DNA of 64,000 bases from DASWTL01 sp035575925 (GCA_035575925.1 DATLXK010000053.1:1-64000); one strand, 5' to 3'. Counted from the stretch's first letter, positions 41,741-50,508 are shown. Numbers and translations are program-made. Notes: a model not told the origin generated them from the letters alone.

Positions 41741-42424
41741 TTAAGAAATAGTCACATCTTCATGTACGTGACCGTCTTCACATTTAATTATGCGCGAAGG
41801 AAACTTACGAATAATATGATAATCATGTGAGGCCATCAAAACTGCGGTTCCAGACTGGCTGATCAGACGGAGAAGTTGTACGATCTCTTCCGATGTATCC
41901 GGATCAAGGTTTCCGGTAGGCTCATCAGCAAGAATGATTTCAGGATCATTTAATAGTGCCCGGGCTATAACCACACGCTGCTGTTCTCCTCCTGATAACT
42001 CGTGGGGCATTTTCTTAACTTTTGAACGCAAACCTACTTTTTCAAGCACATCACGTATTCGTTCTGAAATTAACTTTTTATCCTTCCATCCGGTAGCACG
42101 CATTACAAACTCCAGGTTTTGTTCCACCGTTCTGTCTGTAAGCAGTTGGAAATCCTGAAATACAATTCCAAGTTTACGGCGTAGGTATGGAACATCCCGA
42201 TCTGTTAATTTTTTAAGATCAAAACCTGCAGCATGACCTTCTCCATTGGCTATATGCAGATCTCCGTAAATTATTTTTAATAAGCTGCTCTTACCAGATC
42301 CGGTCTGACCGATTAAAAAAACGAACTCACCTTTATCAATATGTAAGTTAACATTCGTTAATACCAGGTGTTTTTGCTGATATACATCAACATTTTCGAG
42401 CTTAATAATTGTATTTCCAATCAT
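41741..42424 (-). CDS. ftsE: FtsE-type ABC transporter ATP-binding protein
   Basis: A 227-residue ATPase. Walker A GQTGSGKSS (residues 40-48), signature LSGGEQQRVVIARAL, Walker B IILADEPTGNLDP, switch His in MASHDYHII. Length and the LGIVFQDFQLLTDRTVEQNL stretch fit FtsE, which works with the membrane protein FtsX in cell division or envelope remodelling; an FtsX partner is not adjacent. Directly downstream of the 67-residue gene (one base between). Confidence 0.85.
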   Translation of the reverse strand: MIGNTIIKLENVDVYQQKHLVLTNVNLHIDKGEFVFLIGQTGSGKSSLLKIIYGDLHIANGEGHAAGFDLKKLTDRDVPYLRRKLGIVFQDFQLLTDRTVEQNLEFVMRATGWKDKKLISERIRDVLEKVGLRSKVKKMPHELSGGEQQRVVIARALLNDPEIILADEPTGNLDPDTSEEIVQLLRLISQSGTAVLMASHDYHIIRKFPSRIIKCEDGHVHEDVTIS

Positions 42425-42425
42425 A

Positions 42426-42629
42426 TTAAATATCTATTTTCAAAATCTTTCCAAAAGGCAGATCAGTAATTAATTGCATGATATAGTCGGTTTTATCTGC
42501 TAAGCCGATCTTTTCCAACGTTTTTTCCGGCCGATCAACTCTGAAATAAGCTAACAGAGTGAATTTCTCATCACGCAATTGTACATAATCAGGAATTTTG
42601 GCTACTCCTTTTACTTTGATAGCATACAT
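42426..42629 (-). CDS. Conserved 67-residue protein next to ftsE
   Basis: A small soluble protein, MYAIKVKGVAKIPDYVQLRD and then FTLLAYFRVDRPEKTLEKIG ending LPFGKILKIDI. Predicted strand-strand-helix-strand layout of a ferredoxin-like mini-domain. Between ftsE (1 base) and the LuxC-like gene (17 bases), so it should be co-transcribed with both. I know no function; the neighbourhood is common in Bacteroidota. Confidence 0.65.
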   Translation of the reverse strand: MYAIKVKGVAKIPDYVQLRDEKFTLLAYFRVDRPEKTLEKIGLADKTDYIMQLITDLPFGKILKIDI

Positions 42630-42646
42630 CTTGTCAAAGTTAACAT

Positions 42647-43699
42647 TTATTGTAAAGTTGTCAGAAAGTTCATGGTATCAATTCCGTCAGCGTAATCCCA
42701 TAAACGCGGATACTGGCTTTGACCAAAATTTACTTTTTGACTATGATTAATGGTAACTATATCTTCTGCGGAAACTATGCACTGTATGTGATCTGATACG
42801 TTATTTAGTTTTTCTATAACAGTTTCCTTCTCTTTATATTCCTCATAATGTAAAACTGCCAGCGAAGAGGCTAAGCCCTCATCATTTTTTACCAGGAGAA
42901 AACCGTTATCAAAATGTTTAACCCTGTTTAATAATAAAATGGATTTATTGTAGTCATAATTATTATGATACTTATGATGGTCGCCAACAGTACTGAATTG
43001 CTCAATACCTTCAAAAAAAGCAATAAAGTCAAACCCCTCCGGGATAAATATTTTAGATACGTTTCTGCATCCTAAACCATAATAATCGAATATATCATGT
43101 CCTAAAGCAGTAAGATCTGCCTCTGATTCTTTACCTGTTAACACCGCCACGCTATTACGGTTCTTACGAATAATATGCGGAACCTTTCCAAAATAATACT
43201 CAAAATACCGCGATGTATTAGTGCTGCCGGTAGCAATAACCCCATCAAAATTTTCAAGTCGCTCAACAAAATGTATAAATCCGGAAAATGCTGGTTCCAG
43301 CTCAATCAGCTTTTTTAAAATGTGTGGTATTATTTCCTGATCCTGTGATGACAGTTTGATCAGTGCAATGTGACCGGCAGCGAGAACACACAGAATATCG
43401 TGAAATCCCACTAACGGAATATTCCCCGCCAGCACCAAACCTATTTTTTTAGCCTTTGAGGTTTGTTTATTTTCATTGATTACAGGTTTTGGGGTGGCCG
43501 GCTTAAGCCATATTTCCACATCATGCGGGTTAAGCATTTCGCCGATTGATAGTACCGCTCTTTTTGTGTTTTCAGATGTAAACCATGCATTGTACTGATT
43601 TGCCTGATCCATAAGTTGCAAAAGGGCAGTATCAGGCGATCGCAGGTATTCTCCAAGTGCGATAAAAGCATCAAGTCGTTGTTGTAATGTCAAAATCAT
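42647..43699 (-). CDS. Acyl-CoA reductase, LuxC-like
   Basis: A 350-residue NADPH-dependent reductase of the LuxC family that forms aldehyde from an acyl-CoA. IGLVLAGNIPLVGFHDILCV is the dinucleotide-binding start, and the catalytic Cys lies in YYGLGCRNVSKIFIPEGF. No LuxE-type partner is nearby. It diverges from the ferredoxin gene at 43812, a paired arrangement usual in Bacteroidota, so the ferredoxin may supply electrons to a related reaction. Product and physiological role unknown. Confidence 0.87.
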   Translation of the reverse strand: MILTLQQRLDAFIALGEYLRSPDTALLQLMDQANQYNAWFTSENTKRAVLSIGEMLNPHDVEIWLKPATPKPVINENKQTSKAKKIGLVLAGNIPLVGFHDILCVLAAGHIALIKLSSQDQEIIPHILKKLIELEPAFSGFIHFVERLENFDGVIATGSTNTSRYFEYYFGKVPHIIRKNRNSVAVLTGKESEADLTALGHDIFDYYGLGCRNVSKIFIPEGFDFIAFFEGIEQFSTVGDHHKYHNNYDYNKSILLLNRVKHFDNGFLLVKNDEGLASSLAVLHYEEYKEKETVIEKLNNVSDHIQCIVSAEDIVTINHSQKVNFGQSQYPRLWDYADGIDTMNFLTTLQ

Positions 43700-43732
43700 G
43701 CTTATGAAACTAAAATCCTCAGAAAAATGTTA

Positions 43733-43740
43733 TACTTTTG
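43733..43740 (+). promoter_or_regulatory. Putative ferredoxin promoter box (TACTTTTG)
   Basis: TACTTTTG fits TAnnTTTG and lies 71 bases before the ATG at 43812. No clear -33 element is seen. Confidence 0.45.
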
Positions 43741-43811
43741 TGCCGTTTTAAAGATACAGTATCACATAGGTGCGTACAAAATTAAATTTTTCAAAACAGA
43801 CTTAAGAGAAC

Positions 43812-44165
43812 ATGGCAATTATAATCACGGATGAGTGTATAAACTGCGGAGCTTGTGAACCTGAGTGCCCGAATAATGCTATTTACGATGCTGGAGCAGC
43901 ATGGCGTTTTTCGGATGGTACAGGGTTGCGCGGAGTAATAGATTTTGGAGATGGCACAACATTGGATTCAGAAGAGACGCAAGGTGCTATTTCTGATGAA
44001 GTATATTATATTGTTCCTGATAAGTGCACCGAGTGTAAAGGATTTCATGATGAGCCGCAGTGCGCTGCAGTATGTCCTGTAGATTGTTGTATAGATGATG
44101 AGGATGTGCGTGAAACTGAAGAAGAGCTTCTTGCTAAAAAAGCATGGCTTCATATGGAGAGATAA
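43812..44165 (+). CDS. 2x[4Fe-4S] ferredoxin
   Basis: A 117-residue electron carrier with two cluster motifs. Cys9, Cys12, Cys15 and Cys19 (CINCGACEPEC) hold one cluster; CTECKGFHDEPQC with CPVDCC supplies the other with a longer spacer between the second and third Cys. The middle insert (GLRGVIDFGDGTTLDSEETQ) is typical of the Bacteroidota YfhL-type. Divergent from the LuxC-like gene. Ends at a terminator. Confidence 0.9.
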   Translation: MAIIITDECINCGACEPECPNNAIYDAGAAWRFSDGTGLRGVIDFGDGTTLDSEETQGAISDEVYYIVPDKCTECKGFHDEPQCAAVCPVDCCIDDEDVRETEEELLAKKAWLHMER

Positions 44166-44189
44166 TCCCTGAGTTCATTAAAATAACAG

Positions 44190-44216
44190 AAAGCGGTTGA
44201 TAATTCGGCCGCTTTT
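44190..44216. terminator. Bidirectional terminator between ferredoxin and Usp genes
   Basis: AAAGCGG (44190-44196) pairs with CCGCTTT (44209-44215), then a T run; the Usp stop follows at 44218, so the plus-strand end lies against it. Confidence 0.8.
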
Positions 44217-44217
44217 T

Positions 44218-44682
44218 TTATTCTCCTTTTGGTATAATCAACACAGGGCATTTAGCTTTACGTACCACATCTTCAGCAACACTTCCTGATATAAAATGAT
44301 CAAAACCTGTTCGTCCGTGAGTTCCGAGGATGATCATATCTGCACACCATTCCTCTGCTGCATTCAAAATTTCATCGCGGGGATTACCAATTCTGGTAAA
44401 AGTGTAAAGAGTTGTGTCTTCATGATTTTTGGATAAGCGTTCAAAAAGTTTTTTACAAGCGTCTTCCTGAATAGTTATAATCTGGGGCATCATCATTGAG
44501 TCCGTCATCATTGGGTCGGTAATATTCGGTGCGGCCATACCTAAAACCTCATTTACATGTACCAATGCTACTTCTGCATTAAATTTTTTAGCCAGCCTAA
44601 ATCCATAATCACATGCCTGATCGGAATAGCTGCTATCTTCTACCGCGATTAAGATCTTTTGAAGGTTGTCGGGAGTTACCAT
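44218..44682 (-). CDS. Universal stress protein UspA family
   Basis: A 154-residue ATP-binding protein of the UspA fold. ILIAVEDSSYSDQACDYGFR opens the first strand, VALVHVNEVLG the second, and MIILGTHGRTGFDHFISGSV holds the G-2x-G-9x-G(S) nucleotide motif. Length is normal. These proteins support survival in stress and often dimerise. Monocistronic, convergent with the ferredoxin gene. Confidence 0.92.
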   Translation of the reverse strand: MVTPDNLQKILIAVEDSSYSDQACDYGFRLAKKFNAEVALVHVNEVLGMAAPNITDPMMTDSMMMPQIITIQEDACKKLFERLSKNHEDTTLYTFTRIGNPRDEILNAAEEWCADMIILGTHGRTGFDHFISGSVAEDVVRKAKCPVLIIPKGE

Positions 44683-44768
44683 ATTTTTAAGAACAGGTTT
44701 GTGATACTATGGTTTGATAATCTGGTATGTTTAATGATCTTATCAGCTAAATTTATTTTATTTGCGTT

Positions 44769-45551
44769 ATGGATCAAGGATTTGGTATTTGTACGCTTTC
44801 TTTAGCTCCTGTCCGGGCAGAAGCATCAGACCGGAGTGAAATGATCTCACAATTGTTATTCGGAGATTATTTTCAAATTCTGGAGCGCTCTGACTCATGG
44901 TTGAGAATATGCGCCCAATACGATGAGTATGAAGGTTGGGTTGATTTCAAGCAGATCGTAGAAATTGAAGAAGACTTATATAATAAGGTGAAATCTGACG
45001 CGGTTCTTGGCTTACAACTGACCCATGAAGCAACTCAGCTGTGTAACAACGAAATTATCCACTTATTGTCAGGCAGTACGTTGCCTTTTTATAATGACGG
45101 CATATTCCATTTAAATCATAAGGAGTATACAATCAATGGTAGCGTAAGTAGCGGTAATCCAAAAAACTTTGCCTCAGGTATAGAATCGGTCGCCAGATTT
45201 TATCTGAATGCTCCATATTTGTGGGGAGGCAGATCCCCATTCGGCATTGATTGTTCAGGCTACACCCAGATTGTTTTTAAACAGTTCGGTATCTGTTTGA
45301 AACGGGATGCCCGGCAACAGGCTTTACAGGGAAATATGGTTGGGTTTTTACAGGAAGCCAGGGCAGGTGACCTTGCTTTTTTTGATAATGAAGAGGGCCG
45401 GATCACGCATGTAGGTATTATGCTGAATGATCACGAAATTATTCATGCATCAGGCAGAGTAAAAATAGACAAGATTGACAATCAAGGGATATTTAGTGCT
45501 GATTTAGGACGCTATTCCCATAGACTAAGGATTATTAAGCGATATATTTGA
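44769..45551 (+). CDS. C40 NlpC/P60-family peptidase with SH3-like domains
   Basis: A 260-residue protein that cuts peptidoglycan stem peptides. Two N-terminal SH3-like modules (residues 1-125; LAPVRAEASDRSEMISQLLF ... GDYFQILERSDSWLRICAQY) are followed by an NlpC/P60 domain with the catalytic Cys162 in FGIDCSGYTQ, His in ITHVGIML and a second polar residue in EIIHASG. No signal peptide is obvious at the start, which is usual for Bacteroidota relatives of this type. Alone. Confidence 0.88.
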   Translation: MDQGFGICTLSLAPVRAEASDRSEMISQLLFGDYFQILERSDSWLRICAQYDEYEGWVDFKQIVEIEEDLYNKVKSDAVLGLQLTHEATQLCNNEIIHLLSGSTLPFYNDGIFHLNHKEYTINGSVSSGNPKNFASGIESVARFYLNAPYLWGGRSPFGIDCSGYTQIVFKQFGICLKRDARQQALQGNMVGFLQEARAGDLAFFDNEEGRITHVGIMLNDHEIIHASGRVKIDKIDNQGIFSADLGRYSHRLRIIKRYI

Positions 45552-45616
45552 AGCATTATCTTTCAACTGTAATTTATTGCCAGAGTGGTGATTCCATTAG
45601 CGGAAAGTACACGTGC

Positions 45617-46537
45617 CTAATCGTGTTTAAATGTTACATCCCAGACATAAACCAATTTATCATCCCCAACGGAAATAAGATTTTCATTGTATTTACTCCA
45701 AACGAGTTTATTAACTGATAAGTAATGCGTTTCAAATCCTTTTTCCCTGCTTATTATCCGGCAAAGCCTGAGATCGTCAGTACTCCATATCTTAATGGTC
45801 TTGTCTCTGCTTGCAGTTGCAAAATAAGGTTTAGTGGGGTGGAATTTGATGTCGTAAATGGCGAATAAATGTGCCGGAATGGAGTGTAATAAAGTAAAAT
45901 CAGATACTCGCCAGACCTTTAGATGTGCATCCCTGCTGCCAGAAAATAGTTTGGTTCCATCCGGTGAGAACTGTACAGAAGTAACCGGCATAGTATGCCC
46001 CGGAAGCTCCACATGCAAACTGTAGTCTTCCAGGTTATAGATCCTGATAAAGTTGTCTTTACATCCAAATGCAATTAATTTTTCATCAGGACTGATAGCC
46101 ATTACGCGTACGGTATCAGGTGAGACCCTGAACTTATGGATCTTTTCATATCCGTTCATATTCCAAACGGAAACAGTACCGTCTTCTGATGACAAGATCA
46201 GTTCTTTTTTTGACGATACAGACTGAATATCAAAAACAGGAAGAACGTGATGTATTAAAACGTGTTCTGTTTTTTGATCTTCAAAATTGAAGATTTGCAC
46301 TTTTCCGCTGCGTTCGCCCACTGCAAGCACAGGACTGAATGAAGGAGCATGAAGAGCGTATGCAGAACTGTTAACGGGCATCAACACTTTTACGAAGGTA
46401 TTGGTTTTCAGGTTCCATTCCACAATTCCCTTGTCATTTCCGCCAGTAAAAAACAGGTGGGGTTTTTGGGAATTCTCAACAGTATAAACCGGATTCTGGT
46501 GTCCTGAAAGTTCTTCTATACGTTTTACATTAACCAT
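45617..46537 (-). CDS. WD40-repeat beta-propeller protein
   Basis: A 306-residue protein of about seven WD40-like blades. Repeats end in WN/W-type motifs: IVEWNLKTNTFVKV, VSVWNMNGYEKIHKF, IRIYNLEDYSLHVELPGH, LKVWRVSDFTLL, IKIWSTDDLRLC, VYVWDVTF. Characteristic GH-D-WD signatures are visible (TMPVTSVQFSPDGTKLFSGS, PYFATASRDKTIKIW). Cytosolic scaffold without an enzymatic domain; partner unknown. It precedes the repeat-flanked nuclease-like gene by 150 bases. Confidence 0.9.
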   Translation of the reverse strand: MVNVKRIEELSGHQNPVYTVENSQKPHLFFTGGNDKGIVEWNLKTNTFVKVLMPVNSSAYALHAPSFSPVLAVGERSGKVQIFNFEDQKTEHVLIHHVLPVFDIQSVSSKKELILSSEDGTVSVWNMNGYEKIHKFRVSPDTVRVMAISPDEKLIAFGCKDNFIRIYNLEDYSLHVELPGHTMPVTSVQFSPDGTKLFSGSRDAHLKVWRVSDFTLLHSIPAHLFAIYDIKFHPTKPYFATASRDKTIKIWSTDDLRLCRIISREKGFETHYLSVNKLVWSKYNENLISVGDDKLVYVWDVTFKHD

Positions 46538-46554
46538 ACTTCTAATGGGTCTGA

Positions 46555-46601
46555 AGACTTACGAGGTTTTCTAATAAAACGGTCAGAAACCTTGTAAGTC
46601 T
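46555..46601. repeat. Hairpin repeat, copy 2 (3' flank of the nuclease-like gene)
   Basis: AGACTTACGAGGTTT (46555-46569) pairs with AAACCTTGTAAGTCT (46587-46601), one wobble mismatch. On the minus strand the half reads CTTACAAGGTTTCTGACCG, very close to the copy at 47540-47584. The two copies are inverted with respect to each other around the 46688-47515 gene. Confidence 0.65.
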
Positions 46602-46614
46602 ATCACTAATAAAA

Positions 46615-46671
46615 GTGGCCGGTGGGGACACCGGCCACGGTGGTATTTCTCGGTTGGTGTCTCACCAACCG
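46615..46671. repeat. Two tandem GC-rich hairpins
   Basis: GTGGCCGGTG (46615-46624) pairs perfectly with CACCGGCCAC (46629-46638). Twelve bases later CGGTTGGTG (46651-46659) pairs with CACCAACCG (46663-46671). The second core TTGGTGTCTCACCAA resembles 835-849. It lies between the flanking hairpin repeat and the stop of the nuclease-like gene. Confidence 0.65.
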
Positions 46672-46687
46672 CATGATAAAATCTATG

Positions 46688-47515
46688 TTATGTGACGTTT
46701 TTCAGTCTCAGGTCTGTCATTTCAGTTTCTATCTCTTCTTCTATTTTTAACATCGTTTCAATAAAATCTGGGAATCCTTTTTTTGTTACAACAAATACAT
46801 AAGCCATTGAAGCTGTTTTTTTGTAATGGTAATTATAAACCAACATTGATAAATCTACATTCTTTAAGTTATGTCTATTATCGCCAGTAGTATGTAACTC
46901 ATAGAGATCATCAGCAATAAGTAGAACAGGAATATAAATAAAGTCTCTCCAATAACCATTTTCTGGTTCTTCAGTTTCTTCTCTATCAATAGCCTCCTCA
47001 CAAAACTGAGTAATTTTCGATAAGCCAGAATATATATTATCAGGGTGAAGAGCCATTAAATCTTCGTTAGCTTTTTTTCTTTGAAATGAACAATATTGCG
47101 TAAAGATTGACCCTCTTTTATCTTGAACAAGTTTGTCCCAATATCCAGTATAGTAAATGTTTTTCAATCCTGTTGGAATTGTTCCCCATCGTTTAAGTCC
47201 TAACCAATCTTCTAAATTTGGTGAATGTTCAAACTTTGTCAAAAGAACAATAGGTGCAATATTGTTTTTAATTTCAAAAACGAATCGAACCTTAGATACA
47301 CATTTAGTTTTGCTTGTTCTATGCCGAAAATTAAAAAACTCCGCAGTTAAGTCTATTTCTCTACTTTTACCTGTAAAAGCGTCAATAATTACCTGATTGT
47401 TTTCGGTAATAAATCCAGATTTATTGAGTATATCTGAAATTTCAGATTCAAGTAAATAACCTGACCTTTCTAAGGCTTCGAGTAGTTCTTTTTCGCTACA
47501 ATCTAATTTCTCCAT
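46688..47515 (-). CDS. Orphan PD-(D/E)XK-like nuclease-fold protein
   Basis: A 275-residue protein with no recognised family. An N-terminal helical part (ELLEALERSGYLLESEISDI) precedes GKSREIDLTAEFF and FVFEIKNN, fitting the D-x10-30-ExK catalytic core of PD-(D/E)XK nucleases. The rest is helical and acidic. The G+C looks low (by hand count of eight 60-base lines, about 19 of 60 per line) against the higher WD40 neighbour. It lies between hairpin copies at 46555-46601 and 47540-47584, suggesting a captured gene. No partner methylase or antitoxin is adjacent. Nuclease activity is inference. Confidence 0.55.
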   Translation of the reverse strand: MEKLDCSEKELLEALERSGYLLESEISDILNKSGFITENNQVIIDAFTGKSREIDLTAEFFNFRHRTSKTKCVSKVRFVFEIKNNIAPIVLLTKFEHSPNLEDWLGLKRWGTIPTGLKNIYYTGYWDKLVQDKRGSIFTQYCSFQRKKANEDLMALHPDNIYSGLSKITQFCEEAIDREETEEPENGYWRDFIYIPVLLIADDLYELHTTGDNRHNLKNVDLSMLVYNYHYKKTASMAYVFVVTKKGFPDFIETMLKIEEEIETEMTDLRLKNVT

Positions 47516-47539
47516 TCAGTTAAATGTCATATCACATCC

Positions 47540-47584
47540 AGATTTACGAAATTTCTGACCGCCAGCAAGAAATTTCATAAATCT
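47540..47584. repeat. Hairpin repeat, copy 1 (5' flank of the nuclease-like gene)
   Basis: AGATTTACGAAATTTCT (47540-47556) pairs with AGAAATTTCATAAATCT (47568-47584) at 16 of 17 positions around GACCGCCAGCA. The half-site TTTCTGACCG is shared with the copy at 46555-46601. Just downstream, 47601-47647 forms a further imperfect hairpin near the end of hisIE. Confidence 0.65.
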
Positions 47585-47649
47585 ATTTTTGTCTTAACAG
47601 GCTTATAAAGTTGAAGATGGAAAGAAACTTCGTAAAGTTTATAAAGCTG

Positions 47650-48234
47650 TTATTTATGCCGGGTTTCCAGGTTTTCACCAATCGTTTTTAAACTGATGTT
47701 CTTTTCTTTTAATAATACCATTAAATGGAAAATGAGGTCAGATGCTTCGTTGATCAGGTCTGCTTCAGTCTCATTTAATGCTGCAATTACTGTTTCCACG
47801 CCTTCTTCACCAACTTTTTGAGCGATCTTGTTGAGACCCTTATCCCTCAGCTTATTTATATATGAGCCTTCCTGTGGATTTTCATACCGATCAGCTATTA
47901 CACTTTCCAGCCGAAACAGGAAATTTTGATTAAAAGGGGTATTAAAACAACTTCTTGATCCCGTATGGCACGTCGGACCGATTGGTGTTACTTTAATTAA
48001 CAGCGTATCATTATCACAATCTACATCTAAGCTTATTACATGAAGAAAATTTCCGCTCTCTTCGCCTTTCGTCCACAACCGGTTTTTAGATCTGGAAAAG
48101 AACGTGACTTTTTTATCCGCAACGGTTTTGTCGTAAGCTTCATCATTCATATATCCCAGCATTAAAACCTCCAGTGTTTGGTTGTCCTGAATGATCACCG
48201 GTATAAGGCCATCACTTTTTTTAAAATCTAACAT
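47650..48234 (-). CDS. hisIE: Bifunctional phosphoribosyl-AMP cyclohydrolase/phosphoribosyl-ATP pyrophosphatase
   Basis: Last gene of the his operon, steps 2 and 3 of histidine synthesis. HisI domain: MLDFKKSDGLIPVIIQDNQT, VDCDNDTLLIKVTPIGPTCH TGSRSCF with zinc Cys and His. HisE domain: AQKVGEEGVETVIAALNETE ADLINEASDLIFHLMVLLKE. I use ATG at 48234, four bases after the hisF stop at 48239; a TTG at 48255 adds seven residues. Normal fused size of 194 residues. Confidence 0.95.
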   Translation of the reverse strand: MLDFKKSDGLIPVIIQDNQTLEVLMLGYMNDEAYDKTVADKKVTFFSRSKNRLWTKGEESGNFLHVISLDVDCDNDTLLIKVTPIGPTCHTGSRSCFNTPFNQNFLFRLESVIADRYENPQEGSYINKLRDKGLNKIAQKVGEEGVETVIAALNETEADLINEASDLIFHLMVLLKEKNISLKTIGENLETRHK

Positions 48235-48238
48235 GGTA

Positions 48239-49015
48239 TTATATTCTAACTTCAATATTATTTTTTTGCAATTCTTTTTTCAGGTCAGGAATTAAAATTT
48301 CTCCATAATGAAAAACCGATGCGGCTAAGGCAGCATCTACGTTTGTTTGCAAAAAAACATCACAAAAATGTTGTTTGCTTCCTGCGCCGCCTGATGCAAT
48401 AAGTGGAATAGATAAATTTGAATTGATCTTTTCCAATAACCGGCAATCAAATCCTGCTTTTGTACCATCATGATCCATAGAGGTTAACAATATCTCTCCT
48501 GCACCACGATCTTCGACTTCCTTAATCCATTTTTCAGTTTCCAGCTCAGTAGCTATTCTTCCGCCATTCAAATGGACCCAGTTTTTGCCGTTAATATGTT
48601 TTGTGTCAATAGCCACTACCACGAATTGCTTCCCAAAGGCAGCTGCAAGCTTGTTTATCAGTTCAGGATCGCGCACTGCTGCTGAATTCACAGAAATTTT
48701 ATCAGCACCGGAGTTCAGCAAAATATCTGCATCAGCTATTTCATTGATACCTCCGCCGATAGTAAAGGGAATATTAATATTTCTGGCAACGGCTTTCACC
48801 AGCTCGGCCATGGTTTTTCGCCGCTCATGTGTGGCTGTAATATCAAGAAAGACCAGTTCATCTGCCCCCTGCTCGGAATATTGCCATGCCAGCTCTACCG
48901 GATCACCCGCATCTTTCAGATCAACAAAGTTTATACCTTTTACAGTACGGCCGTCTTTTACGTCAAGGCAAGGAATTATTCGCTTAGCCAAAGCCCCTGA
49001 GGTAGAGGTATTCAT
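48239..49015 (-). CDS. hisF: Imidazole glycerol phosphate synthase cyclase subunit
   Basis: A 258-residue TIM barrel, the cyclase partner of HisH, forming imidazole glycerol phosphate and AICAR from PRFAR and ammonia. AKRIIPCLDVKDGRTVKGIN has the first catalytic Asp and VVVAIDTKHING the second; VNSAAV and LIASGGAGSKQH bind phosphates. The start has eight more residues than usual (MNTSTSGA), but no closer ATG is present. Follows hisA by 90 bases. Confidence 0.96.
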   Translation of the reverse strand: MNTSTSGALAKRIIPCLDVKDGRTVKGINFVDLKDAGDPVELAWQYSEQGADELVFLDITATHERRKTMAELVKAVARNINIPFTIGGGINEIADADILLNSGADKISVNSAAVRDPELINKLAAAFGKQFVVVAIDTKHINGKNWVHLNGGRIATELETEKWIKEVEDRGAGEILLTSMDHDGTKAGFDCRLLEKINSNLSIPLIASGGAGSKQHFCDVFLQTNVDAALAASVFHYGEILIPDLKKELQKNNIEVRI

Positions 49016-49105
49016 AGGTTTTTAAGAGTATTCAAAACTTTACACGTTGTTGGAATATATTATTGAGAAGTATTAAGATTAGGCCTCGTAGGAGGTAAAA
49101 TCGGG

Positions 49106-49855
49106 CTAGAAACTAATAAGCGACTTTAAATTCCAGTCTTTTATTTCTTCTATAGTAATGCGATTCTCATAAATGGCCTTTCCAACCACACATGCTTCCA
49201 CTCTGATATCCTGGAGGGAATAAATGTCCTCCATGGAGCTTATACCGCCAGATGCAATCAGCTTAATAAACGGATTATGATCCAAAAGTTTTTTATATAA
49301 CTCAACACCTGCACCCCCTAATTTTCCGTCTTTATCAATATCAGTGCATAAAAACCTGAAAAACCCCAGAGACAGGCAGCGGTCAACATAATCTTTTAGC
49401 TTGATAGGGGAGCTTTCCATCCATCCTGAATATTTTATCACTTCGTCTAACACGTCAATAGCAACCACAACTTGGTCAGAACATTTGTCTTTACCGCATA
49501 TTTCCTCTGACAGATCTTCCAGGAACGTGGGATTAGTAATTGCCTGGGTACCTACTATGATTCGGTGAATGCCGGAATCGATTAGTTCCTTTACTTTTTC
49601 AATACTTCGTACACCACCTCCGTACTGAACCTTCATGTCCGTTTTTCGGATGATATCAAACAGGTATTTCTGATTGCTGAAATCGCCTTTTGCACCATTA
49701 AGATCAATAATATGAACAAATTCGGTTCCGTTCGACTGGTATTTTTCAACCATTTCCTCAAGCGTAACATCGTAAAATGTAGCCTGGTCATAATCTCCTT
49801 CGCGTAAGCGGACAACTTTTTTATCAAGTATGTCAATTGCCGGAATGATGTACAT
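49106..49855 (-). CDS. hisA: ProFAR isomerase
   Basis: A 249-residue (beta-alpha)8 barrel isomerising ProFAR to PRFAR. YIIPAIDILDKKVVRLREGD contains catalytic Asp8 and LCTDIDKDGKLGGAGVELYK the second Asp; VQYGGGVRSIEKVKELIDSG and LIASGGISSMEDIYSLQDI are phosphate-binding strands. Lies eight bases after hisH, so translation is probably coupled. Confidence 0.96.
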   Translation of the reverse strand: MYIIPAIDILDKKVVRLREGDYDQATFYDVTLEEMVEKYQSNGTEFVHIIDLNGAKGDFSNQKYLFDIIRKTDMKVQYGGGVRSIEKVKELIDSGIHRIIVGTQAITNPTFLEDLSEEICGKDKCSDQVVVAIDVLDEVIKYSGWMESSPIKLKDYVDRCLSLGFFRFLCTDIDKDGKLGGAGVELYKKLLDHNPFIKLIASGGISSMEDIYSLQDIRVEACVVGKAIYENRITIEEIKDWNLKSLISF

Positions 49856-49863
49856 AATGTTCT

Positions 49864-50508
49864 TTATAAGTGAGCAAAATTTAGTAATACCTGTTCGCCT
49901 GCTTTTCCGGATTTTTCGGGGTGAAATTGCACACCGTAAAAATTATCCTTCATAATTGCAGCCGAAAACTTTATACCATATTCAGTTGAAGCAATTGTAA
50001 AGTTAGGATTAAATTCTATATGATAAGAGTGTACATAGTAGAAGTATTCATTGTTTAATCCGTTAAATAACTTATTTTCTTTCTCTACATGGACTTTGTT
50101 CCAACCGGTATGGGGCACTTTAAGTTTAAGATCTGACGGAAAATGACGTGTATTTAACTCCATAATATCCATCAGGTCAGAATTGCCTTCTTCAGAAAAC
50201 CGGGTTAACAACTGCATACCCACACATACTCCAAGTACAGGTTTTTTCAGTTTCATAATCTCCGGAATAAGACCCGTTTCATTAAGTTTATGCATGGCAG
50301 CCCCTGCATGGCCTACACCTGGAATAATATAACGCTCATGCTTTTCAAAATCTTGCGGGCTGCTGATCATTTCATAAGAAATATTTAACCGGTTTAAAGC
50401 TGCAGTGAGGGAGAAAATATTCCCTGCGCCATAATTAATAATCCCAATGCTTCCGTAAGATCCGTGAAACGGGGATAAACCTTCTGAAATATTTTCCATA
50501 TTTTCCAT
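49864..50508 (-). CDS. hisH: Imidazole glycerol phosphate synthase glutaminase subunit
   Basis: A 214-residue class I glutamine amidotransferase supplying ammonia to HisF. Nucleophile Cys in VLGVCVGMQLLTR; catalytic His and Glu in GVQFHPEKSGKAG. The first 15 residues (MENMENISEGLSPFHGSYG) form an unusual extension; a second ATG at 50499 shortens it by three residues. The core begins GSIGIINYGAGNIFSLTAAL. Confidence 0.95.
   Translation of the reverse strand: MENMENISEGLSPFHGSYGSIGIINYGAGNIFSLTAALNRLNISYEMISSPQDFEKHERYIIPGVGHAGAAMHKLNETGLIPEIMKLKKPVLGVCVGMQLLTRFSEEGNSDLMDIMELNTRHFPSDLKLKVPHTGWNKVHVEKENKLFNGLNNEYFYYVHSYHIEFNPNFTIASTEYGIKFSAAIMKDNFYGVQFHPEKSGKAGEQVLLNFAHL

Noticed and set aside
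46615..46671. A short CRISPR array
   Set aside because: Two hairpins with different stems and no spacers or Cas genes.
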